64,000 bases of DNA from Halorussus caseinilyticus (GCF_029338395.1 NZ_CP119809.1:3100001-3164000), one strand, 5' to 3'. Numbered from the stretch's first letter, positions 35,279 to 44,495 are shown. Numbers and translations: made by a program. The notes: generated by a model not told the origin, from the letters alone.

Positions 35279-35536
35279 CTACGCCGCGCCGCCGCCGTAC
35301 GTCTCTTCGAGGTACGCCACGATGTCGTCGCTCTCGGGCATACCTTCGACGCCGTGGTCCTCGTCCACCAGCACCGGCACGCCGGTCTGACCGCTGACCG
35401 CCTCGACTTCGGTACGCTCGGCGTGCGACGACGGTACTTCGTGGCGCTCGTAGTCGAGTCCGAGTTCGTCGAGTTTGTCTCTGACTTTCGCGCAGAACGG
35501 ACAACCCGGCAGGTCGTACAGTTCGAGGTTCGCCAT
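35279..35536 (-). CDS. Glutaredoxin / GST-N domain protein
   Basis: 85 aa starting MANLELYDLPGCPFC. The redox motif CPFC follows the first strand, then VPVLVDEDHG (cis-Pro) and SDDIVAYLEETYG, giving a complete thioredoxin-like glutaredoxin fold. The ATG at 35536 is preferred; upstream in-frame sequence has no fold. A likely thiol-disulfide reductase. Confidence 0.9.
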   Translation of the reverse strand: MANLELYDLPGCPFCAKVRDKLDELGLDYERHEVPSSHAERTEVEAVSGQTGVPVLVDEDHGVEGMPESDDIVAYLEETYGGGAA

Positions 35537-35927
35537 GCCCGGTCGTAGTGACTTCGCGGGTATGAACGTGGTGGTGTCGGAAGCGCGTGACGGGACCTCC
35601 GACGGCATTCAGAACGTTTCTTTGAGACGTGTTTCTACGGGCTTGAGAAATGTACTTCGTTGTCTAGCGATTCGTCCTGATTGCCTACCTCGACGGCGAC
35701 GCGGGACGGCTAACTTCAGGCTTGAACCAATCAGACCGCGACCGCACCGCATCGCAACCGCGGGCCACACGCCTCCCCAACCGACTCGCTCGTTCCCTGC
35801 GGTCACTCGCTCGTCCCTCGCGCGGTCGGGTGCGACACGCTCGCGCGGTCGCACCCGCGCGCGCCGACCTGTGTGAGTGCGGGCGAGCGCGCGCCAGACT
35901 CGTCGCAAATCCACCGACTTCCCTCTC
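35537..35927. other. 391-bp GC-rich region, no gene recognised
   Basis: Arg-rich open frames here are composition artefacts. An inverted repeat GGGTGCGAC (35828-35836) / 35848-35856 lies downstream of the minus-strand arylsulfotransferase gene and could be its terminator. Confidence 0.5.
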
Positions 35928-37334
35928 TCACTCCACCGGCCGCCGAACCCGGTCTACGACCCCCGAGAGTCCGCGCCGAATCCGCCCGCGCTGGTACACC
36001 GCCTCGCCGAGACCCCACGCGAGCAGGAGACCGCCCGCCAGCACCGCGCCGAGGAACTCCCAACTCGTCATCCAAATCGGGCGAATCCACGGCGTGACGT
36101 GCGCCCACACTCGGGCGAAGTCGCTGGCCTGCGCCGCGACCGGCGTCCCCTCGAACGCCTCGACTAGCCAGAACGAGACCGTCTTGGTGTCCTCGCCCGA
36201 GACCTTGAGTCCGCTCCCGGTGAGGTTGTAGTCGCCCGTCGCGCCCACCTCGCGCATCGTCGGGCCGTCGGGTTCGTCGCCGTAGGTGACGCGCTCCACG
36301 TCGTAGGGTGCCCACGGCGCGTGGAACTCCCAGACGACTTCGCCGGTCGGCGTCGTCTCGAAGACGCGATGGTGCATCGTGTCCACGACCAGCGTGTTGC
36401 CGTTGGGCAGTCGGTCGGCGTCCCGCGGCCAGTTGAGTCCGCGCGTGCCGACGCTCCACGTCCGGTTCCACCCGCCCGAGTCGTTCCGGGCGTACTCCAC
36501 GAGGCGGTCGTTCTCGCTGTCGGCGACCAGCATCGTCGGCGTCCCGCCCTCTCCGTCGAGGTACTGCGGATTGTGCTGTTCGTAGAGGGTGTCGTGGTCG
36601 TCGTCGCTCCCGAGGCGCATCGAGACGTTCCCGGTCGAGCGGTTCACCACGATTACTTGGTCGAAGTTCCGCGGCGAGACCAGATACTCGCCCTCGCCGA
36701 TTTTGTCCACGTCGTTGACGTGGGTCCAGTCGGCCTCGCCGCCGCCGCCCGACGCCTCGTAGCCGTGGTTCTCGAAGCGCCACTCCCACACCGTCTCGTC
36801 GGTCCCCATGTCGTAGACGAAGATGCGGTCGTTGCGGTCGGGTGCGCGCATGTTGGCGACCAGCAGTTGGTCGCCGTTGACGAGGTCCACGTCGTGGGTG
36901 TCGTGGATGGGCAGTCGCTCGGTCCAGACGCGCTCCTGCGTTTCGGGGTCCAACTCGTAGACCAGCGTGGCGTTGGGCGTCGTGGCGGTCACGAGCAGGT
37001 TCCGGTTGTCAAGGGGGTCCACGTCGTAGAACCACCGCGCGTCGAACCCGGACCCGTTGTGGACCCACTGGACCTCGCCGCGGGGACCCACCGCGACGAG
37101 GCGCGCGGGCTTGTTGGCGTTGGCCATCCCCTGAAAGTGAAAGCCCTGAATCGAGATAATCGTCGTACCGTTCGCGGGTTCGTCCACCGACGCCCGGAGG
37201 TTCGTGGGGTCCTCGGTCGTGGCGAAGTACGTCGCGCCCGAGATGCCCGCGGGCGCGACCAGCGCGAGGACCAGCAACGCTGTCGCTCCCCGGACCGTCC
37301 ACCGGCGGGGAATCGGGCGGGAGGGAAGTCTCAT
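35928..37334 (-). CDS. Arylsulfotransferase (ASST) family membrane-anchored protein
   Basis: 468 aa from MRLPSRPIPRRW at 37334 (an upstream in-frame start adds four residues). An N-terminal membrane segment (residues about 15-35) leads to an extracellular beta-propeller with blades such as GFDARWFYDVDPLDNRNLLV and DADRLPNGNTLVVDT, and a second membrane segment near the end (FLGAVLAGGLLLAWGLG), followed by a basic tail. His-rich spots (HDTHDVD, WTHVNDVD) match the ASST family, which transfers sulfate between phenols; in haloarchaea the substrate is unknown and the fold may serve another role. Confidence 0.82.
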   Translation of the reverse strand: MRLPSRPIPRRWTVRGATALLVLALVAPAGISGATYFATTEDPTNLRASVDEPANGTTIISIQGFHFQGMANANKPARLVAVGPRGEVQWVHNGSGFDARWFYDVDPLDNRNLLVTATTPNATLVYELDPETQERVWTERLPIHDTHDVDLVNGDQLLVANMRAPDRNDRIFVYDMGTDETVWEWRFENHGYEASGGGGEADWTHVNDVDKIGEGEYLVSPRNFDQVIVVNRSTGNVSMRLGSDDDHDTLYEQHNPQYLDGEGGTPTMLVADSENDRLVEYARNDSGGWNRTWSVGTRGLNWPRDADRLPNGNTLVVDTMHHRVFETTPTGEVVWEFHAPWAPYDVERVTYGDEPDGPTMREVGATGDYNLTGSGLKVSGEDTKTVSFWLVEAFEGTPVAAQASDFARVWAHVTPWIRPIWMTSWEFLGAVLAGGLLLAWGLGEAVYQRGRIRRGLSGVVDRVRRPVE

Positions 37335-37394
37335 GTCACCGGCCACGAATCCGAGCGGATTAAAACTGGCTGGTCGGACCGGGGAATCGGCTGG

Positions 37395-37688
37395 TCAGAC
37401 CGGCAGTCGGTCCGCGAACGATTCGACGCCCTCCGCGCCGACGCCGTACCCCGTCACCCGCCGCCCGTTTCGCGTGAACGTGGTGTACTCCGGCGACATG
37501 ACGCCGATGACCTTCGACACCGGAATCGAGACGTAATCGTACTCGTCGGTCGCCACTTGGTCGAACCCGACCACCCAGTCCCAGTCCTCGATGACGAAGG
37601 CCGCATCGACTTTCGTCGCTTCCTCGTCGGCGTAGTAGATGTTCGCTATCGGTTCGTCTTCCGGTCCCGTCGCGTCGGATTCGTTCAT
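37395..37688 (-). CDS. Hypothetical haloarchaeal protein (97 aa)
   Basis: Small soluble, acidic protein: MNESDATGPEDEPIANIYY..., then a beta-rich part with VIEDWDWVVGFDQVATDEYDY and ending RVTGYGVGAEGVESFADRL. No membrane segment or cysteine. Family and role not recognised; it stands alone between the ASST-type gene and the permease. Confidence 0.65.
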   Translation of the reverse strand: MNESDATGPEDEPIANIYYADEEATKVDAAFVIEDWDWVVGFDQVATDEYDYVSIPVSKVIGVMSPEYTTFTRNGRRVTGYGVGAEGVESFADRLPV

Positions 37689-37786
37689 TGTCGAAAGATA
37701 AAATCGTCAGCTAACGATATAAATGTTTCCGAGGCGAGAGAACGACTCGCAGGGAGAACGACGGAAAGCGGGTGTCCGAGCGAGAC

Positions 37787-39265
37787 TCAGACGTTGCCTT
37801 GGAGCAGGCCGCTCGTCCGGACGAAGAAGTAGAGGACGAACATGGCCGCGAGTACCCAGTGGCCGGGTCGGGTGTCCTCGACTTCGCCCACCGCGAGTTT
37901 CACGATGGGGTAGGAGACGATACCGGCCGCGATGCCGTACGCGATGGAGAACGTGAACGGCATGACGAGGATGGTCATCCCGGCGGGCACCGCGTAGGTC
38001 AGGTCGTCCCACGCGATTTCCACGACGTTCCGGAGCATCACGACGCCGATGACGACCAACACGAGGTGCGAGGCGTAGGTCGGCACGGCGACGGCCAGCG
38101 GAACCACCGCGAGCGAGGCCAGAAACAGGAGTCCGACCACGAGCGCGGTCATTCCGGTCCGACCGCCCTCTTCGACGCCGGTGGCCGATTCGATGTACGT
38201 CGTGACCGTCGAGGTGCCGAGCGCACCGCCGACGGTGGTACCGATGGCGTCGGCCATCAGCGGCTTGTCGATGTCGGGCAGGTTGCCGTCCTCGTCCAAG
38301 AATCCGGCGACCTGCGAGACGCCGGTCAGCGTCCCGGCGGTGTCGAAGAAGTCCACGAAGAAGAACGTGAAGACGACGAGCGCGAACGAGAAACCCTCGA
38401 CGTTCTGGAGACCGGTCACGAACGCCCCGGCCAGCGGTGCGATGTTGTAACTCGCGGCGTCGTAGGTGATGGGCGCAGTTGAGGTGAGCGACATCGGACC
38501 CTTGAGCGTGATGCCCGGCGGGGCCTTGTCCGCGGGGAACGCCGAGTAGCCCATCGCGCTCGCGGCGTAGCCCATCACCGTCGTCAGGACGATGCCCACG
38601 ATGATGGACCCGGTGACGCCGCGGGCGTAGAGCGCGAGCGTCAGGAAGAGACCGACGACCGAGATGACGGCGACGGGGTCGGACGCGAACACCGGATTGA
38701 ACGTGAGGAACGTCGCAGTGTCTCCCGCGACGACTCGCATCTCCTCCAATCCGATGATGGCGAGGAAGAGACCGATACCGGCACCGACGGCGAGTTTGAC
38801 CGGTTCGGGAAACAGACGGATGATGTACTCGCGCGCACCGACTGCGGTGAGCGCGATGAAGACGATACCCTCGACGAACACCGCGGCGAGCGCGGTCTGC
38901 CAACTGACCCCGAGCGCGCCGACGACGGTGAACGCGAAGAAAGCGTTGAGTCCGAGACCGGGTGCCTGCGCGAACGGCCGCTTGGCGTACAGCGCCATGA
39001 CTAGCGTGGCGACTGCCGCCGAGATGAGCGTCACGACGGCGAGCATCTGGAACGTCCGGCCCGGCCCGACGCCCGCCGGTTGGACGGCGTTCGAGAGGAT
39101 AGCCGGGTTGACCACGACGATGTAACTCATCGTCAGGAACGTCGTGATGCCCGCGACTATCTCGGTCCGGAGGTCGGTTCCGTGTTCTTCGAAGCCGAAG
39201 TACTCCGCGAGCGCGCCGGTCTCGCCCGAGTCGGAGCGGGAGTCGCTTGTTTCTTCAATCCCCAT
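37787..39265 (-). CDS. NCS2/AzgA-type purine permease
   Basis: 492 aa, about 13-14 membrane segments. The start region GTDLRTEIVAGITTFLTMSYIVVVNPAIL is typical of AzgA-like guanine/hypoxanthine/adenine:H+ symporters, as are AQAPGLGLNAFFAFTVV and GSALGTSTVTTYIESATG-like loops (GGALGTSTVTTYIES). It is downstream of an HTH-PRTase regulator and pyrE on the same strand, consistent with nucleobase uptake and salvage. Confidence 0.92.
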   Translation of the reverse strand: MGIEETSDSRSDSGETGALAEYFGFEEHGTDLRTEIVAGITTFLTMSYIVVVNPAILSNAVQPAGVGPGRTFQMLAVVTLISAAVATLVMALYAKRPFAQAPGLGLNAFFAFTVVGALGVSWQTALAAVFVEGIVFIALTAVGAREYIIRLFPEPVKLAVGAGIGLFLAIIGLEEMRVVAGDTATFLTFNPVFASDPVAVISVVGLFLTLALYARGVTGSIIVGIVLTTVMGYAASAMGYSAFPADKAPPGITLKGPMSLTSTAPITYDAASYNIAPLAGAFVTGLQNVEGFSFALVVFTFFFVDFFDTAGTLTGVSQVAGFLDEDGNLPDIDKPLMADAIGTTVGGALGTSTVTTYIESATGVEEGGRTGMTALVVGLLFLASLAVVPLAVAVPTYASHLVLVVIGVVMLRNVVEIAWDDLTYAVPAGMTILVMPFTFSIAYGIAAGIVSYPIVKLAVGEVEDTRPGHWVLAAMFVLYFFVRTSGLLQGNV

Positions 39266-39327
39266 GTTGCACGACTGGGCATAGTCTCGAAAACGTACTT
39301 AAGTATTCTCATCGAAACCCACCACTG

Positions 39328-39343
39328 ATGCACAAGTATGCAT
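39328..39343 (-). promoter_or_regulatory. Inverted repeat ATGCA-N6-TGCAT ahead of the permease
   Basis: Perfect 5-bp arms in the 148-bp gap between the HTH-PRTase gene and the permease. More TGCA/TGCGCA steps follow to its right (about 39382-39395). Candidate operator for the nucleobase regulator. Confidence 0.4.
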
Positions 39344-39413
39344 TAATTCCTCGGTGAAATGGGTAGAAAGCCGAAAACTTTGCATAGACGTGCGCAACTC
39401 TCCGCGACCGGCA

Positions 39414-40130
39414 TCACTCCTCGAACGTCGTCAGCGCGCCGACCGGGGCGTCGGTCCGGCCCTTCGCTCGGTCCAGACCCTCGTCTCCGGCGGCGATGAG
39501 CGCGAACACGCCGCCGACGACGCCCTCCGCGCGGTCCACGATGTCGAGCAGTAGCTCTTGAGTCTCGCCCGACCGGATGAGGTCGTCCACGACCAGTACG
39601 GTCTCTCCGGCGTCGATGGCCGAGGCGGGTAGGTAGTAGGTGAGTTCGATGCCCGACTGGAGGCGCTGGCGCGACTCGATGAACTCCTCGACTGCGGTCT
39701 CCTTGGACTTCTTGGCGTAGGCGACCCGAGCGTCGAAGTACCCCGCCATCGCCGCACCGAGGGTGATGCCGTCGGTGGCCGCAGTCAGCACCACGTCGGG
39801 TCGGTCGAAGTCGAAGGCTTCGGCCGCGACGGGTGCCACGAGGTCGAGGAACGACTGGTCGAAGACGACGCCGGAGTTGTCCACGTACCCCTCGTCGTCC
39901 ACCCGAATCCGGGCCTCCAGTTCGTCGGCGAGTTCGTCGCGGCCGACGCCGCCCACGATGTCTCTCGCTCGTTCGACGCTCGGCAGGACGTGCCCGTTGA
40001 CGTAGCGGTTCAGGTCGCCCGCCGGGAGTCCAGTCACCTCGGCGAGTTCGTCGTACGTCCGGGTCTCCTTCAGCATCCGAAGGACGGCGACCGACTGGAG
40101 TTGCAGGGTCGCCTTCTCTGCACGGTTCAT
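39414..40130 (-). CDS. HTH-phosphoribosyltransferase-type regulator
   Basis: 238 aa from the ATG at 40130 (MNRAEKATLQLQSVAVL). The N-terminal part is a helix-turn-helix (YDELAEVTGLPAGDLNRYVNG) and the C-terminal a type I PRTase fold with the PRPP motif VLVVDDLIRSGET. Such fusions act as PRPP- or nucleobase-sensing regulators of purine/pyrimidine genes (PurR/GfcR-like logic). The adjacent permease and pyrE are likely targets. Confidence 0.85.
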   Translation of the reverse strand: MNRAEKATLQLQSVAVLRMLKETRTYDELAEVTGLPAGDLNRYVNGHVLPSVERARDIVGGVGRDELADELEARIRVDDEGYVDNSGVVFDQSFLDLVAPVAAEAFDFDRPDVVLTAATDGITLGAAMAGYFDARVAYAKKSKETAVEEFIESRQRLQSGIELTYYLPASAIDAGETVLVVDDLIRSGETQELLLDIVDRAEGVVGGVFALIAAGDEGLDRAKGRTDAPVGALTTFEE

Positions 40131-40197
40131 ATCCCTTCCCGAGGTATTCCACGAACTTGAATACCTCGATAGCCGGACGGACGGATTTCGGCAGAAG

Positions 40198-40234
40198 TGC
40201 GCAATCGTGGTTGTGCTTCGTTGTGCAATCGTGG
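40198..40234 (-). promoter_or_regulatory. Direct repeat TGyGCAATCGTGG, two copies 24 bp apart
   Basis: Copies at 40198-40210 and 40222-40234, with ttgtgcttcg between them, in the gap upstream of the HTH-PRTase gene. Probably binding sites for that regulator or another factor. Confidence 0.45.
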
Positions 40235-40314
40235 ACACTCGCGGTCGGACGCGGTGCGACCCGACCGAGAGTGGACTGCCCGCGACATCGTGGTCCGACC
40301 GCGGGCGGTCCCGA

Positions 40315-40836
40315 CTACTCGGCGTCGAGGAGTTCGGTCGCGGTCAGAAGCGATTCGAGTTCCACGTCGTACTCCGCGAGGTTCTCGGCCGCACCCTCCT
40401 CGCGGTCCACCACGACGAGGACGCGGTTTACGGTCGCGCCAGCGTCACGCAGAGCCTCTACAGCGTCGGCGGCGCTCTGGCCGGTCGTGGCGATGTCTTC
40501 GAGGACGACGACTTCCTCGCCGTCGTCCAGTCGGCCCTCCACGAGGTTGGCCGTACCGTAGTCTTTCTTCTGCTTGCGCGCGATGACGTAGGGGTTGCCG
40601 GTTTCGACGCTGGTGACGGCCACGAGGGGGACGCCGCCGAGTGCCACGCCCGCGAGTTTCGTGTCACCGACTCGTTGTGCGAACGCTTCCGCGATTAGTT
40701 CGAGACAGTGGGGGTCGGTCTCGAAGAGGTACTTGTCCACGTAGTAGTCGCTGGTACCGCCGTGAGAGAGTTCGAATTCGCCGTACTGGACCGCCTCCGC
40801 GTCCCGAAGCGCCGCGATGAGTTCGTCGTTCGTCAT
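40315..40836 (-). CDS. pyrE: Orotate phosphoribosyltransferase
   Basis: 173 aa. Adds orotate to PRPP to give OMP in pyrimidine synthesis. Seen: [16 protein letters not shown] near the N-terminus, the [14 protein letters not shown] loop, [12 protein letters not shown], and the PRPP-binding [13 protein letters not shown]. Length normal. It precedes the HTH-PRTase regulator on the same strand by 185 bp. Confidence 0.95.
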   Translation of the reverse strand: MTNDELIAALRDAEAVQYGEFELSHGGTSDYYVDKYLFETDPHCLELIAEAFAQRVGDTKLAGVALGGVPLVAVTSVETGNPYVIARKQKKDYGTANLVEGRLDDGEEVVVLEDIATTGQSAADAVEALRDAGATVNRVLVVVDREEGAAENLAEYDVELESLLTATELLDAE

Positions 40837-40929
40837 TGTGGAGAATCGGGTGGCGGGTATGAAAAGCAGTTTCGTTTGACGCGGACCGGGGTCGTCAGTC
40901 GCCGCCGGTGTCGCGGCCGAACGCGCCGG

Positions 40930-41286
40930 TCAGTCGTCGGCCGCCATGTCCAACCACGAGTCGGCCCACGATTCGAGTTCCTCGAAGACGGGGCAGAGTT
41001 CCCTGCTCTTGTCGGTCAGACTGTAGTAGGTGGCGATGGGTTTGTCCTCGACGCGCCGGTTGACGAGTTCGGCCTCCTCCAAGTCGTCGAGGACGCGCGA
41101 GAGCGTCCGGGAACTCGCGCCCGTCGAACGTTCGAGTTCGTTGAATCGCTTCTCGTCGTCGCCGTGTAGGTCGTGGAGGACGACGAGTCGCCACTGGGAC
41201 CCGATTTGCTCGATGGCCTCGACTACCGGACAGACGCCGGAGTTCCGTTCCTCGATAGTGTCAGGTTCAGAATGGATGGACGACAT
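40930..41286 (-). CDS. HxlR-family transcriptional regulator
   Basis: 118-aa winged helix. The family pattern is clear: CPVVEAIEQIGSQWRLVVLHDL (Cys19 as possible redox sensor), RFNELERSTGASSRTLSRVL for the recognition helix and KPIATYYSLT for the wing. It is divergent from the DoxX gene, so it probably controls it in response to thiol or oxidant stress. Confidence 0.92.
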   Translation of the reverse strand: MSSIHSEPDTIEERNSGVCPVVEAIEQIGSQWRLVVLHDLHGDDEKRFNELERSTGASSRTLSRVLDDLEEAELVNRRVEDKPIATYYSLTDKSRELCPVFEELESWADSWLDMAADD

Positions 41287-41425
41287 CGGTGATAGCTACC
41301 GACCCGGTTGTCGCCAAACGTACAAATAGGTTCCGATACGAAGTAGGTTACGTAATGAAATCTACTGTCGAAACTCCAGTACAGTCCCGCGCGACGACTA
41401 CCCTCACCGCGGGGGCGTCGGCCTG

Positions 41426-41836
41426 ATGGCGGTCGAAACGGTCAGTTCGGTCGCGTTCCTCGTCGGTCGGGTGCTGTTCGGCGGCGTCCTCGCGTTCACG
41501 GGCGTCAATCACTTTCTACAGGCCGACCAGATGGCTGGCTACGCCGAGGCGAAGGGCGCGCCAGCGCCCACGCTGTCGGTGTACGGTTCGGGTGTCTTGC
41601 TCGTCCTCGGCGGCGCGTCTATCGTCCTCGGTGCGTTTCCGTTAGTCGGCGCGGCGGCCCTCGTCGGGTTCCTCGTCGTTGCCACGCCGATGTTTCACGA
41701 CTTCTGGTCGGTCGAGGACCCCCAACAGCGCCAGCAGGAGATGACGGACTTCCTGAAGAACGTCGCGCTAATCGGCGGCGCGCTGGTTCTACTGGCGGTC
41801 AGCGGCGGGTCGTGGCCGTTCGCCGTGGGTCTCTGA
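41426..41836 (+). CDS. DoxX family membrane protein
   Basis: 136 aa, four membrane segments, starting VSSVAFLVGRVLFGGVLAFTGVNHF, the DoxX signature with following GAPAPTL. DoxX-type proteins act with thiol or quinone redox systems in the membrane. It is transcribed away from HxlR with a 139-bp gap between them. Confidence 0.88.
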   Translation: MAVETVSSVAFLVGRVLFGGVLAFTGVNHFLQADQMAGYAEAKGAPAPTLSVYGSGVLLVLGGASIVLGAFPLVGAAALVGFLVVATPMFHDFWSVEDPQQRQQEMTDFLKNVALIGGALVLLAVSGGSWPFAVGL

Positions 41837-42111
41837 GCGGTGCGCATCTCACGCTTTGGACAGACATAGATTGCTTTGAAGAGTAGAAATATTCACTAAA
41901 GACGCATCGAGATTGCTCAAGCAATTCGGTGGTGGTGTCGTACAGTAGCGGTAGCGGAAGCGGTGCTGTCGCGGAGACGGTGCGGTCGCCGTCGCACACT
42001 CCGATTTTACCGTCGGCATCGTCGGCGCGCCGACGACGCCGACGGCTTTTTGGTCGAGCTTTTATCGAGCGCAGTCGCCGCTGGCGACTGCGCTCGCAAT
42101 AAAAAGGTCGT
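41837..42111. other. Convergent intergenic region
   Basis: 275 bp between doxX and carS, both ending here. It holds AT-rich DNA at 41872-41900 and the hairpin at 42066-42096; no gene. Confidence 0.5.
42066..42096. terminator. Perfect 14-bp hairpin, triloop GCT
   Basis: CGAGCGCAGTCGCC (42066-42079) pairs exactly with 42083-42096. T/A-rich tracts flank both sides (gcttttatc left, caataaaaagg right). Placed between convergent genes, it fits a bidirectional terminator. Confidence 0.6.
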
Positions 42112-42657
42112 CTACCACGGCTCGTCTTTCAGTCCCAACGCGTACGCGATGGCGTTCGTCACGAGGTGCAACAACGGCGTCACCACGACGACGACCACCA
42201 GCACCTGCACGGTGAACACGTCGCCGAACCACGCGGGGTCGGCCAGAAACGCGAGTAGGAGCGCGAACACCACGAAGTCGAGTTGGTCCACGCCGGGGAA
42301 CGCCGCCCCGCGCTGGCGGCCGGTCCGTCGCTTCAGGAACGACGCCGCGATGTCGCCGAGCATCGCGCCCGCCGGGAGCGCGAGGGCGACCCCGGCCGGG
42401 AACGTCGGCAGGCCGACCCCGAGCAGGTCCGAAGCCGTCGGTTCGACCGCATTCAGGACCAGCGCCAGCGCCGCGCCCGCGAGGGTTCCGACCGCGGTGC
42501 CCCGCCACGTCTTGCCGTCGCCGAGCAGTCGCCGACCGTTCCACGTCCGCCCGGCGTCGATGGGTCGGCCTCCCCCGGCCAACACCGCGGCGTTGTTCGG
42601 GACGTACGCGGGCAACATCGCCCACAGCGCGACTGCGACTGTCTCGAAGACACCCAT
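42112..42657 (-). CDS. carS: CDP-2,3-bis-(O-geranylgeranyl)-sn-glycerol synthase
   Basis: 181 aa. Transfers CTP to the archaeal lipid intermediate DGGGP, making CDP-archaeol. About five membrane segments with the family motifs YVPNNAAVLAGGGRPIDAG, LLGDGKTWRGTAVG and LGDIAASFLKRRTG...PGVDQLDF. The TATA-like gttaagacc about 25-30 bp upstream of the ATG fits a leaderless transcript. Confidence 0.95.
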   Translation of the reverse strand: MGVFETVAVALWAMLPAYVPNNAAVLAGGGRPIDAGRTWNGRRLLGDGKTWRGTAVGTLAGAALALVLNAVEPTASDLLGVGLPTFPAGVALALPAGAMLGDIAASFLKRRTGRQRGAAFPGVDQLDFVVFALLLAFLADPAWFGDVFTVQVLVVVVVVTPLLHLVTNAIAYALGLKDEPW

Positions 42658-42947
42658 ATTTCAACACGCGGACGCCGGGGTCTTAACGCGGGTGGTTCTC
42701 CGGAGCGGCGTCTTTTCCGTCGTCGTCTCGGTCGTCGCGGTTGTTGTTGCGACCGTCGTCGTCGTGGTTGTCGCCCCTGGTGTAGTCGTCGGAGTCGGAG
42801 AGACCGAAATTTCGAAATCCCCGCCGGTCACCTGTCTCACGAGCGCGTCCGCGGTGGGTGGAAATTCCGGTCAGCTGTCACGCTACGCCCTCTCGCTGGC
42901 GTCCGAAGGGGCTAAGTTAAAGACGCATCGCTCAAAAGCCACGGCTA

Positions 42948-43784
42948 ATGATACCACCCATCGCCAGCAAATTCGTCGCCGGGGAGTCATCTGCCGAGGC
43001 AATCGACCACACCCGGCAGTTGAACGACCGGAACGTGAAGGCCATCCTGAACCTGCTCGGCGAACACTACCACGAACGCGCACCCGCCGACGAGGACGCC
43101 GAGGCGTACCTCCGCATGGTCGAGGACATCGAGAGCGCGGACGCCGACGCCTGCATCTCGGTCAAGCCCTCGCAGGTGGGTCTCGACGTGGGAACCGAGG
43201 TGTTCCACGAGAACGTCGAACGCATCGCCGACTACGCCGCCGACCGCGACGTGTTCGTCTGGATAGACATGGAGGACCACGACACCACCGACGCGACCCT
43301 CGACATCTACGAGAAACTCGCCCGGAAACACGAGGGCGGCGTCGGCGTCTGCGTGCAGGCGAACCTCAAGCGCACCGACGACGACCTCGAACGCCTCGCG
43401 GACCTCCCCGGCAAGGTCCGACTCGTGAAGGGCGCGTACGACCCGCCCGCCGAAGTCGCGCTGAAGGAGAAATCGGCGGTCAACGCCGCCTACGAGCGCC
43501 AACTCGAATACATGTTCCAGCACTTCGAGGAGGGTATCGCGGTCGGGAGCCACGACCCCGAGATGATTGCCTACGCGAAGGACCTCCACGAGGAGTACGG
43601 CACCGACTTCGAGATTCAGATGCTGATGGGCGTCCGCGAGGACGCCCAGTACGACCTCGCCGACGAGTACGAGGTGTGGCAGTACGTCCCCTACGGAGAC
43701 AAGTGGCTCTCGTACTTCTACCGGCGCGCGATGGAGCGAAAGGAGAACCTGCTGTTCGCGGCCCGCGCGGTTCTCGGTCGGTGA
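42948..43784 (+). CDS. Proline dehydrogenase
   Basis: 278 aa, flavin-dependent oxidation of proline to pyrroline-5-carboxylate, first step of proline breakdown. TIM-barrel pieces: ACISVKPSQVGLD, WIDMEDHDTTDATL, VRLVKGAYDPP, VGSHDPEMI, QMLMGVRED, and the active-site YVPYGDKWLSYFYRRAMER, all as in monofunctional bacterial/archaeal PRODH. Standalone; no P5C dehydrogenase in the window. Confidence 0.95.
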   Translation: MIPPIASKFVAGESSAEAIDHTRQLNDRNVKAILNLLGEHYHERAPADEDAEAYLRMVEDIESADADACISVKPSQVGLDVGTEVFHENVERIADYAADRDVFVWIDMEDHDTTDATLDIYEKLARKHEGGVGVCVQANLKRTDDDLERLADLPGKVRLVKGAYDPPAEVALKEKSAVNAAYERQLEYMFQHFEEGIAVGSHDPEMIAYAKDLHEEYGTDFEIQMLMGVREDAQYDLADEYEVWQYVPYGDKWLSYFYRRAMERKENLLFAARAVLGR

Positions 43785-43807
43785 GACCACCGGACGCGAC
43801 GATTTCG

Positions 43808-43841
43808 GACGAGCGCCGCCGCGGATGCGGCGGCGCTCGTC
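43808..43841. terminator. Perfect 15-bp hairpin, loop GGAT
   Basis: GACGAGCGCCGCCGC (43808-43822) pairs exactly with 43827-43841, 24 bp after the proline dehydrogenase stop and before the DUF502 gene. Terminator-like. Confidence 0.55.
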
Positions 43842-43886
43842 GGATAACACCTAGTTTATGGACCTGCGGTCGGATACTCCCGACAA

Positions 43887-44495
43887 ATGTCCTCGTGGAA
43901 ACGGGATGCGGCCAGCGGCCTCATCGTCCTCCTCCCGATACTCGTCACGCTCTACATCGTCCACTGGCTGTTCAAGCAGATAGCTAGGATTCCGATTCCC
44001 GGCGTGGCGGACCCGGTGTACCGAGTCGCCCTGACCATCGTCGTGTTCACCATGCTCGTCCTCAGCGTCGGCTACATGATGCGGACCGCGGTCGGGTCGC
44101 TCGTGGAGGGCGCAATCGACGGCATGATGAACCGCCTCCCCGGTCTCCGGGTCGTCTACAACGCCTCGAAGATGGCGGCCGAAACCGCCCTCTCGGACTC
44201 GACCGACCTCCAAGCCCCCGTCAAAGTTCAGGTGTGGTCCGGGATGCGGATGACCGCGTTCAAGACGGGCAAGACCACCGACGACGGCCGCGAACTCCTC
44301 TTCCTGCCGACCGCGCCGAACATCACCACCGGGTTCGTCGTCGAGGTCGAACCCACCGACTTCGAGGAGACCGACGAGAGCGTCGAGGACGCCCTGACGC
44401 GCATCCTCAGCGCCGGATTCGGCGAGACCAGCGAGGCCGGGATTCCAATCGACGTGCAGGACGAGAAGGAGAAACAGTCGCCGCCGCCGCAGTAG
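43887..44495 (+). CDS. DUF502 family membrane protein
   Basis: 202 aa. It starts with KRDAASGLIVLLPILVTLYIVHWLF, the DUF502 signature with the first membrane segment; a second membrane segment is near RVALTIVVFTMLVLSVGYMM. The soluble C-terminal half contains PGLRVVYNASKMAAE, FKTGKTTDDGRELLFLPTAPNITTGFVVEV. Function of the family is unknown. The acidic tail ends SPPPQ. Confidence 0.88.
   Translation: MSSWKRDAASGLIVLLPILVTLYIVHWLFKQIARIPIPGVADPVYRVALTIVVFTMLVLSVGYMMRTAVGSLVEGAIDGMMNRLPGLRVVYNASKMAAETALSDSTDLQAPVKVQVWSGMRMTAFKTGKTTDDGRELLFLPTAPNITTGFVVEVEPTDFEETDESVEDALTRILSAGFGETSEAGIPIDVQDEKEKQSPPPQ

Noticed and set aside
35609-35914. 101-codon minus-strand open frame
   Set aside because: Arg-rich low-complexity reading of GC-rich intergenic DNA with an inverted repeat; no start signal.
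41963-43987. 674-codon plus-strand open frame across carS and proline dehydrogenase
   Set aside because: Runs antisense to carS and out of frame through proline dehydrogenase; Arg/Pro-rich low complexity.
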